DNA of 14,564 nt from assembly GCA_022708005.1 (NCBI GenBank), contig JAKIZN010000006.1, positions 1 through 14,564 on the forward strand, read 5' to 3'. Below, one piece after another: positions 1-5,315 of this stretch. Positions within the stretch are counted from its first letter, which is position 1, and each line of letters begins with the position of its first letter. The position numbers and the translations under genes are program-made. This stretch comes from Bacteroidota bacterium (GTDB lineage Bacteria > Bacteroidota > Ignavibacteria > Kapaibacteriales > UBA2268). The notes under the pieces are model-generated. The model was not told the DNA's origin. It ran no database searches and saw nothing but the letters and a program-made list of their open reading frames with translations.

Positions 1-898
1 CCACCTTGTAGGCTATTCCATAGAATTTGTCGATTCTCCGCCGCAATCAGCGTTTTATACATCGCTCGGCTCTTATTTCGGCGATTGGGATAGCGAAAAT
101 AATTTCTTGCGTTCGGCACTTGCTTCCAAAGGAAGCGTTGTAGGATCTTTCTGGGCTGGACGCCCGTTTTGGCATATTCATCATTTGGGAATGGGCGAAA
201 CTATTGGCTATTCCACAAGGCTCACTCAAAATAATTTGCTTAATTACGAAACAACATCTAAATATGGACAAAGATATGTGCATATAAGTTTGCTGGGCGA
301 CCCTACTTTGAGAATACACAACATAGCGCCTCCATCTTCGTTTCAGCAAGTTAGTGATAATTCTGGGATTAAGCTCAGCTGGCAGCCGTCAAGCGATAGC
401 GTAGAAGGATATGCGGTATTTCGCAGCAATTCTATGGATAATCGATTTATTAGGCTCAGCGATACTGTTTTGAAGTCGCTAAGTTTTATAGATGATAGTC
501 CGCTCGCAGGCGACAATTTTTATCAGATAAAGGCGGTGCGCCAAGAGCATTCGCAGACGGGCGCTTATGCTAATTCGAGCCAAGCCCTTTTTGGATATGC
601 TTACTATTCGCCATTTAAGCAAGCTAAAGATATAGAAATTATTTCTGCTCCTAATCCGAGTTTTGGAACTGCCCAAATTATCATCCAGAGCAAAAGCGAT
701 AGGCATTGCGAGATTTCGCTTTATGACATTAAAGGTAAATTGATTAATATCATCTATAGTGGCGAATTAAAACAGGGCTTAACGCTGAAGAATATTAAGT
801 ATTTAGATAGCTCTGGAAGCAAGCTCGCACCCGGCGTCTATATTTTGAATATCAGCGGCAGTGGCAAGAGCAGCTCGTTCAATGTAGTCATTGAGTAA
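1..898 (+). CDS. 3' end of secreted C25-peptidase-like protein with FN3/Ig-like domain and T9SS type A sorting domain (5' truncated)
   Basis: The reading frame is open from base 2 (298 residues visible) and continues upstream of the window, so the TTG at 107 is not the real start. Residues about 1-107 (GSYFGDWDSENNFLR, SFWAGRPFWHIHHLGMGE, ISLLGDPTLRI) resemble the end of a caspase-like/gingipain-like C25 domain in large secreted FCB proteins; no catalytic Cys is seen in this part. Residues about 110-196 (IKLSWQPSSDSVEGYAVFR ... FYQIKAV) read as a fibronectin type III or Ig-like beta-sandwich. Residues about 211-298 are a type IX sorting domain: SAPNPSFG, ISLYDIKGKLI and LAPGVYILNISG, ending in a beta strand at the stop. 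Known role of that domain: it directs export through the T9SS and anchoring or release at the outer surface. I am confident of the sorting domain and less so of the peptidase fold. The stop at 896-898 is followed by the first hairpin repeat. Confidence 0.88.
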   Translation, partial: HLVGYSIEFVDSPPQSAFYTSLGSYFGDWDSENNFLRSALASKGSVVGSFWAGRPFWHIHHLGMGETIGYSTRLTQNNLLNYETTSKYGQRYVHISLLGDPTLRIHNIAPPSSFQQVSDNSGIKLSWQPSSDSVEGYAVFRSNSMDNRFIRLSDTVLKSLSFIDDSPLAGDNFYQIKAVRQEHSQTGAYANSSQALFGYAYYSPFKQAKDIEIISAPNPSFGTAQIIIQSKSDRHCEISLYDIKGKLINIIYSGELKQGLTLKNIKYLDSSGSKLAPGVYILNISGSGKSSSFNVVIE

Positions 899-932
899 AT
901 TTATAATTTACAATAACCCCAAATAATTCATT

Positions 933-1078
933 ATCCCAAATAATGCGGTAGAAACTTTTCCATCGCCTATCCGCTGTTTTCCAGATGTCCTACACCTCGA
1001 AGGTGTAGGACATCTTAAAGCCTAACCTTTCCTTATGGATACGCATTCAGTCAGGGCTTCTATCGCATTATTTGGGAT
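933..1078 (+). repeat. MITE-like intergenic element, copy A (most intact)
   Basis: The ends are inverted repeats: ATCCCAAATAATGCGGTAGAA at 933-953 matches the reverse complement of 1058-1078 with one difference, and the match extends to 21 of 23 bases. The centre is a perfect 15 bp stem with a 3 nt loop: AGATGTCCTACACCT (983-997), CGA, AGGTGTAGGACATCT (1001-1015). A second CCCAAATAAT lies just outside the left end at 918-927. There is no open reading frame and no obvious target-site duplication; at most a 2 bp AT flanks a CCC...GGG core. The same layout recurs four more times in this window. It fills most of the 271 bp spacer before htpG. Confidence 0.85.
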
Positions 1079-1127
1079 TAATTAAAACGACTTATTCAAT
1101 AATGAATTTGTCGTTACGTCATAAATT

Positions 1128-1156
1128 TTGACAAGTTATGTTTTATCAATTATAAT
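1128..1156 (+). promoter_or_regulatory. Consensus sigma-70-type promoter of htpG
   Basis: TTGACA at 1128-1133 and TATAAT at 1151-1156 are separated by exactly 17 bp, a perfect match to the primary sigma factor consensus. The predicted transcription start is near 1163, only about 7 nt before the annotated ATG at 1170. The mRNA would therefore be almost leaderless, or translation would start at the in-frame ATG at 1185. No CIRCE element (TTAGCACTC...GAGTGCTAA) is present. Confidence 0.75.
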
Positions 1157-1169
1157 GAATTAAAAAGCT

Positions 1170-3029
1170 ATGAAAAATGATGCGATGGCTGGCGAAAAAT
1201 TTGAATTTAAAGCCGAGATGAAACAACTGTTGCACTTGATAATTCACTCATTATACACTCACCCAGAAGTTTTTTTAAGAGAGCTAATCTCCAATTCTTC
1301 TGACGCACTGAATAAACTGCGATTCCGCAGGCTTACCGATAGCAACATCCTTTCACCCGAAGAAGAACTGAAAATTACGCTTTATCTCGATAAGGAAAAT
1401 CATGGTTTTGCTATAGAAGATAGCGGAATTGGCATGTCGAAAGAAGATTTAATAAGCCAAATTGGGACGATTGCAAGCTCTGGCACTTTGAATTTTTTGA
1501 AAAATTTAAGCGATAAACAAGAAAAATTAGACGCTAATTTAATAGGGCAATTTGGAGTTGGCTTTTACTCCGTTTTTATGGTTACCGATGAAGTTACAAT
1601 CGAAACTCGCAGCGCCGAACCAGACTCGCTTGCGTGGAAGTGGGTATCATCTGGAAGTGATAGCTTTGAGATATTGCCGTCTGATAGAACTAATCGCGGC
1701 ACTAAAATATCATTTAAGCTGAAAGATGAATATAAAGACTTCGCTGAAGATTGGAAAATAGAATCCATATTAAATAAATATTCCAATTTCGTTGATTTTC
1801 CAATATATATTGGCGATAAAAAAATTAACACGGTTACAGCTATTTGGCAAAAACGTAAGGACGATATAAGCGAAGAAGAGCTTTTCGATTTCTATAAATA
1901 TATATCAAATGATTACCAAAAGCCGCTCGGGCATTTGGTGCTGAACATCGAAGGGAACGTGAATTTTAAATCTATTATCTTTGTGCCAGATACTCCTATA
2001 AATAATCTATTTAACGACACGAGAGAAAAGACCTTGCAGTTATATTCTAATAGAGTATTCATACAAGATGATGCAAAGGAGCTGCTTCCCGAATATCTGC
2101 GATTTGTCAAAGGAGTGGTCGATACCGAAGACCTGCCGCTTAACGTGTCTCGCGAAGTTACTCAGTCTTCGCCTGCGATGCTAAAAATTAAAAATGTAAT
2201 AGTCGGCAAAATATTGAGCTTGTTTGAAGAATGGGCGGATAAAGACATCGAAAAATATATGAAATTTTACAAAAATTTCGGTTCATTATTTAAAACTGGG
2301 CTAAATTCGGACTTTTCGAATAAGTCAAGATTAATGGAATTGCTTCGCTTTGAATCTTCCGCAAAGCCAAAAGGCGAATATACTTCGCTCAATGGCTATA
2401 TTTCGAGAATGAACGATAAACAAAATGAAATATATTATATTTCGGGCAATCACATCGATATTATAGAAAAGAATCCGAATTTAGAATATTTCAAGAAAAA
2501 TGAAATTGAAGTGCTTTATCTGACTGACCCAATCGATATATTCACCGTGCCGTACTTAAGGGAATACGACGGCAAACCGCTTAAGTCCATAGATAAATCG
2601 GATATTAATATTGATAGCAAGCTGGAAGAAAAAACCGACGTAAGCGAAGACAGCCAAAATAAAGTTATTGAAAGATTTAAATCTGTATTAAAAGACAAAG
2701 TGGAAGACGTAGTGCCGTCGTCGAGACTTATTGATTCGCCTGCTACTTTGGTGGTTGGCAATCAGGGATTAGACCCGCAACTCGAAAAGATGATGCAGAT
2801 GATGGACAAAGAATATACAGCGTCCAAGCGAATATTGGAAATCAATATGTCGCATAAGCTAATCAAGAATTTAATAGAAAAAATATCGGGAACGCCAGAC
2901 GACGAAATTATCGATAATGCTATAAATCAGCTATTCGAAGGAGCTTTGCTAATCGAAGGATATATGAAAAATCCAATCGATTTTGTAAAACGAATGAATG
3001 AATTTATGACAAAAGCAACTGAAAAATAA
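1170..3029 (+). CDS. htpG: Hsp90-family molecular chaperone HtpG
   Basis: Cytosolic ATP-dependent chaperone of 619 residues, close to the 624 of the E. coli protein. The N-terminal GHKL ATPase domain (about 1-230) has all the signature pieces: FLRELISNSSDALNKLRF (35-52, with the hydrolytic Glu38 and Mg/ATP-binding Asn42), EDSGIGM (83-89, nucleotide-binding Asp), GTIASSGT (99-106) and GQFGVGFYSVFMV (126-138). The middle domain carries the NVSRE loop motif (DLPLNVSREVTQSSP). The C-terminal dimerisation domain ends without the eukaryotic MEEVD tail, as expected for bacteria. An ATG at 1185 (MAGEKFEFKAEMKQLL) would match the length of the E. coli N-terminus better and give a longer leader; neither start has a clear Shine-Dalgarno. 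queA follows after 29 bp and is probably co-transcribed. Confidence 0.97.
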   Translation: MKNDAMAGEKFEFKAEMKQLLHLIIHSLYTHPEVFLRELISNSSDALNKLRFRRLTDSNILSPEEELKITLYLDKENHGFAIEDSGIGMSKEDLISQIGTIASSGTLNFLKNLSDKQEKLDANLIGQFGVGFYSVFMVTDEVTIETRSAEPDSLAWKWVSSGSDSFEILPSDRTNRGTKISFKLKDEYKDFAEDWKIESILNKYSNFVDFPIYIGDKKINTVTAIWQKRKDDISEEELFDFYKYISNDYQKPLGHLVLNIEGNVNFKSIIFVPDTPINNLFNDTREKTLQLYSNRVFIQDDAKELLPEYLRFVKGVVDTEDLPLNVSREVTQSSPAMLKIKNVIVGKILSLFEEWADKDIEKYMKFYKNFGSLFKTGLNSDFSNKSRLMELLRFESSAKPKGEYTSLNGYISRMNDKQNEIYYISGNHIDIIEKNPNLEYFKKNEIEVLYLTDPIDIFTVPYLREYDGKPLKSIDKSDINIDSKLEEKTDVSEDSQNKVIERFKSVLKDKVEDVVPSSRLIDSPATLVVGNQGLDPQLEKMMQMMDKEYTASKRILEINMSHKLIKNLIEKISGTPDDEIIDNAINQLFEGALLIEGYMKNPIDFVKRMNEFMTKATEK

Positions 3030-3058
3030 GAATTATTAAATTTTATAATGGGACAAAA

Positions 3059-4102
3059 ATGAAATTATCTGAGTTCAAATATACGCTTGCCAAGAGTGCA
3101 ATTGCGAAGTTTCCGGCTGATCCCCGCGATTCAGCAAGGCTGATGATATTGGATAGGCAATACGGCGAAGTCGAAGAAAAATCGTTTGCTGATATTGTTT
3201 CGACCTTTCACAAAGGCGATTGCCTTGTGGTAAATCAAACTAAAGTGTTCCCAGCTCGCTTATACGGCAAAAAAGAGAAGACAAATGCAAAAATTGAAGT
3301 GCTGCTGCTGCGAGAGCTAAAAGCTGAAGAAAGAATTTGGGATGTATTAGTCGAGCCAGCGCGAAAAGTTAGAATAGGCAATAAAATATATTTTGACAAT
3401 AGTAAGTTCTATTGCGAAGTAGTTGATAACACCACTTCGCGAGGGCGAACTGTGAAATTTACTTACGAAGGCGATATATTTAAAATCATAGAAAAGCTTG
3501 GCGAGATGCCACTGCCGGAGTATTTAAAGCGAGACCCAAATGAGCATGATAAGGAAACGTATCAATGCGTTTTTGCAAACGACGAATATTTGGCATCAAT
3601 TGCGCCTCCCACAGGCGGACTGCACTTTACAAAAGAAATTCTCGAAAAATTAACTGCGAAAGGCGTCAAAATTCTTCCTATCTTATTGAATATCGGGCAG
3701 GGCGCTTTTGAGAAAATCGAAGTGGAAGATTTGACTAAACACCGCATGTATTCGGAATATTTTGAAATTCCCCGCGAAACTGCAGAAGCAATTAATAAAT
3801 CTTTGAAGCAGAAGAAGCAAGTGGTTGCTGTCGGAGCATCGGTTGCCAGAGCTTTGGAAGCATCTGTATTGACAACTGGTGCGGTGAAGCCAAATAGGGG
3901 CTGGACGGATAAATTTATTTACCCGCCTTACGATTTTAAAATAGCGACAAGGCTTATAACCAATTTCCACTCGCCGGCTTCGCCTTCGCTTTTGCTTAGC
4001 GCTGCTTTTGCGGGTCGGGATAATTTATTTAAAGCGTACAAGCATGCAGCCAAAAATGATTTCCGTTTCTTAGCTTACGGCGATGCTTTGATGATTGTAT
4101 AA
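3059..4102 (+). CDS. queA: S-adenosylmethionine:tRNA ribosyltransferase-isomerase QueA
   Basis: Penultimate enzyme of queuosine synthesis: it transfers and isomerises the ribosyl part of SAM onto 7-aminomethyl-7-deazaguanine at the tRNA wobble position, giving epoxyqueuosine. The length of 347 residues is normal. Family blocks visible in order are IAKFPADPRDSARLMIL near the N-terminus, VVNQTKVFPARLYG, WDVLVEPARKVRIG, LPEYLKRDPNEHDKETYQ, SIAPPTGGLHFT, HRMYSEYFEIP, TDKFIYPPYDFK, TNFHSP and FRFLAYGDALMIV at the end. The GWTDKFIYPPYDF block is of the Bacteroidota type. Two normally strong blocks are altered: the usual VGTTS-like segment reads VGASVARALEA, and the usual NFHLPKSTLLML reads NFHSPASPSLLL. 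The ATG at 3059 follows htpG by 29 bp, with no strong ribosome-binding site. Confidence 0.96.
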   Translation: MKLSEFKYTLAKSAIAKFPADPRDSARLMILDRQYGEVEEKSFADIVSTFHKGDCLVVNQTKVFPARLYGKKEKTNAKIEVLLLRELKAEERIWDVLVEPARKVRIGNKIYFDNSKFYCEVVDNTTSRGRTVKFTYEGDIFKIIEKLGEMPLPEYLKRDPNEHDKETYQCVFANDEYLASIAPPTGGLHFTKEILEKLTAKGVKILPILLNIGQGAFEKIEVEDLTKHRMYSEYFEIPRETAEAINKSLKQKKQVVAVGASVARALEASVLTTGAVKPNRGWTDKFIYPPYDFKIATRLITNFHSPASPSLLLSAAFAGRDNLFKAYKHAAKNDFRFLAYGDALMIV

Positions 4103-4138
4103 CGAAAAAACTAAAAAATTATAATTATTAATACAAAT

Positions 4139-4196
4139 TATCCGTTAGTTGTTGTCGAATATAGCAGTTATTGCATTATACAATGACTAACGGATA
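4139..4196 (+). repeat. Long-stem inverted repeat downstream of queA
   Basis: TATCCGTTAGT (4139-4149) is perfectly inverted as ACTAACGGATA (4186-4196). The stem can continue inward for five more pairs, two of them G-T wobbles, giving about 16 bp closed by a 26 nt AT-rich loop. It lies 37 bp after the queA stop but has no following T tract, so a classical intrinsic terminator is not supported. It differs in sequence from the hairpin-repeat family in the window. Confidence 0.6.
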
Positions 4197-4218
4197 CATT
4201 GTAATCCCCCAAAAATTT

Positions 4219-4279
4219 TCACATTTTTCAGTGGCTATAATCCTTCTATATAAAATTTTCTTATGCCAATGAACTAAAA
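4219..4279 (+). repeat. Direct repeat, left copy (61 bp), flanking the repeat cluster upstream of flhA
   Basis: The segment from TCACATTTTTCAGTGGCT to TTATGCCAATGAACTAAAA is repeated at 5141-5211. The two copies are almost identical except for an extra 10 bp (GCCTGCCTTC) in the right copy. This copy directly abuts the left end of hairpin element B, while the right copy starts 2 bp after the right end of element C. The pair brackets an 861 bp block. Confidence 0.8.
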
Positions 4280-4414
4280 CAATGCAATAGAAATTTTTCC
4301 ATCGCCTATTAGCTATTTTCTAGATGTCCTGCACCTTGAGGTGTAGGACATCTTAAATCATAGCTTTTCCTTACAGATACGCAATCAGATAGAGCTTCTA
4401 TTGAATTATTTGGG
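4280..4414 (+). repeat. MITE-like intergenic element, copy B
   Basis: This is a degenerate copy of the element at 933-1078 in the same orientation. The left terminus is eroded (CAATGCAATAGAAA) and the right terminus is GCTTCTATTGAATTATTTGGG (4394-4414). The central hairpin at 4322-4353 is AGATGTCCTGCACCT, TG, AGGTGTAGGACATCT, with one G-T wobble. From 4316 onward it is nearly identical to copy C at 5041-5138, so B and C shared a recent ancestor or were homogenised. Confidence 0.8.
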
Positions 4415-4421
4415 TTCAAAT

Positions 4422-4563
4422 ATTTGCATTTCCTTTGCAAATTAGATTTTCTGCAAACGAACTTGCAAATGAATAACTTTATAAGTCCTTGATATACAGA
4501 GTAAGTGTTTCGCTTGCTAGTTTGATTTCCTACAAACGAACTTGCAAATGAACTTGCAAATGA
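4422..4563 (+). repeat. Reiterated TTGCAAAT octamers and direct repeats
   Basis: TTGCAAAT occurs at 4435-4442, 4463-4470, 4542-4549 and 4554-4561. The first is the right arm of a 7 bp hairpin (ATTTGCA at 4422-4428, TGCAAAT at 4436-4442). A 29 bp direct repeat with two differences lies at 4445-4473 and 4524-4552 (shared core CAAACGAACTTGCAAATGAA). The last two octamers form a tandem 12 bp repeat, AACTTGCAAATG, at 4539-4550 and 4551-4562. The pattern resembles iterons or multiple operator sites. It lies just beyond the 3' end of the small minus-strand ORF; function unknown. Confidence 0.6.
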
Positions 4564-4571
4564 CAAAAATA

Positions 4572-4844
4572 TCATTTCCCCACCCTTTTATACCATACTT
4601 TTCTATTGTTTCTTCTAGCTTCAATAATTAAATTACTTTCTTTAAGTTCTGAAAACAACCTTGAAACAAGAGAAATGTCTTTATCCGCTAATTTTAGCAA
4701 TCTGCGAGCCTCTTCATTGTCTATTTCGTCAATATCATCAAGGTATCTAATTATAGCTTCCTTCTGCTTTGCCCTTTCCTGTTTTTTTAACCCAAATAAT
4801 GCAATAGAAACTCCATTATAGACAATTTTCTTATTGGCAGACAC
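4572..4844 (-). CDS. Small hypothetical protein with winged-helix-like C-terminus, possibly a gene remnant
   Basis: Ninety residues from a GTG at 4844 to a TGA at 4572. I do not recognise a specific family. Residues about 27-86 look like a real winged-helix fold: AIIRYLDDIDEIDNEEARRLL (helix and turn), KDISLVSRLFSELKESNLI (recognition-helix-like) and IIEARRNNRKVWYKR (wing). Charged, amphipathic composition and helix spacing favour a genuine coding past. The frame stays open upstream to a stop at 4878-4880 with no better start codon, so the N-terminus may be lost. Residues 12-18 (VSIALFG) are encoded by a terminal repeat of the hairpin element (4791-4811), suggesting that the element inserted into or fused with the gene. 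No promoter or ribosome-binding site is evident. It could be a C-terminal fragment of a larger regulator or ATPase. Confidence 0.35.
   Translation of the reverse strand: MSANKKIVYNGVSIALFGLKKQERAKQKEAIIRYLDDIDEIDNEEARRLLKLADKDISLVSRLFSELKESNLIIEARRNNRKVWYKRVGK
4791..4811 (+). repeat. Solo terminal repeat of the MITE-like element
   Basis: CCCAAATAATGCAATAGAAAC matches the left terminus of copy A (935-955) at 19 of 21 bases, but no hairpin core follows. It lies inside the small minus-strand ORF. Confidence 0.7.
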
Positions 4845-4965
4845 AATTTCACCGATTACTTCTTTTGTAACTTTTTGTTACTCTACAACCTCTCAAAAAT
4901 ATTACTTTGCTAAACATGCAAGTTTATATATTTTAGCTAGTTAACAATCGTTTTTTCTATTGCAA

Positions 4966-5138
4966 TGCATTAGAAACTCTAACCTCACCACCTTGTCCCT
5001 TCTCCGACGAAGAAGTGGAGTAAGAGTAGATGTTCAATGTTTTCTAGATGTCCTGCACCTTGAGGTGTAGGACATCTTAAATCATAGCTTTTCCTTACAA
5101 ATACGCAATCAGATAGAGCTTCTATTGAATTATTTGGG
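4966..5138 (+). repeat. MITE-like intergenic element, copy C, with an internal insertion
   Basis: The left terminus is eroded (GCATTAGAAACTC); the right terminus TTCTATTGAATTATTTGGG ends at 5138. The central hairpin is at 5046-5077. Between the left end and the hairpin, about 55 bp (from CTAACCTCACCACC to GTAGATG, about 4979-5033) replaces the short linker of copy B. That insert contains its own imperfect dyad, CTTCT-CCGACGA-AGAAG. The right half is almost identical to copy B. Confidence 0.75.
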
Positions 5139-5140
5139 TC

Positions 5141-5211
5141 TCACATTTTTCAGTGGCTGCCTGCCTTCATAATCCTTCTATATAAAATTTTCTTATGCCA
5201 ATGAACTAAAA
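5141..5211 (+). repeat. Direct repeat, right copy (71 bp)
   Basis: Second copy of 4219-4279, carrying a 10 bp insertion (GCCTGCCTTC) after CAGTGGCT. This copy is the one contiguous with the flhA promoter region and so may be the original location of the sequence. Confidence 0.8.
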
Positions 5212-5261
5212 TGGCAAGGTAATTGCAAAATCTACTGCAATGTGCATAATGAATTTGCTAA

Positions 5262-5292
5262 TACCGTGCATTTATGCGGTTTTTGATATAAT
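5262..5292 (+). promoter_or_regulatory. Probable flhA promoter with small dyad
   Basis: A perfect -10 hexamer TATAAT lies at 5287-5292, giving a predicted start near 5299 and a leader of about 17 nt before the ATG at 5316. The -35 region is poor (GTGCAT-like near 5265-5270). An imperfect dyad, ACCGTGCAT-TT-ATGCGGT, covers 5262-5279 exactly where the -35 should be, so an operator or activator site is possible. Confidence 0.4.
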
Positions 5293-5315
5293 GACAAATA
5301 TTATAGATATAGATA

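Noticed and set aside
107..109. TTG at 107 as start of the first gene
   Set aside because: The frame is open to the window edge and the upstream residues (LGSYFGDWDSEN) belong to the same conserved domain, so the gene is simply truncated by the window.
983..1015. Central hairpin of copy A (and equivalents) as intrinsic terminators
   Set aside because: The stems are followed by TTAAAG rather than a T tract, and the same sequence occurs in both orientations relative to genes, so a classical terminator call is not supported.
4309..4575. 88-residue minus-strand ORF across element B and the octamer repeats
   Set aside because: Its sequence is a translation of the hairpin element and the direct repeats (repeated ICKFVCRK-like pieces), with no independent evidence of coding.
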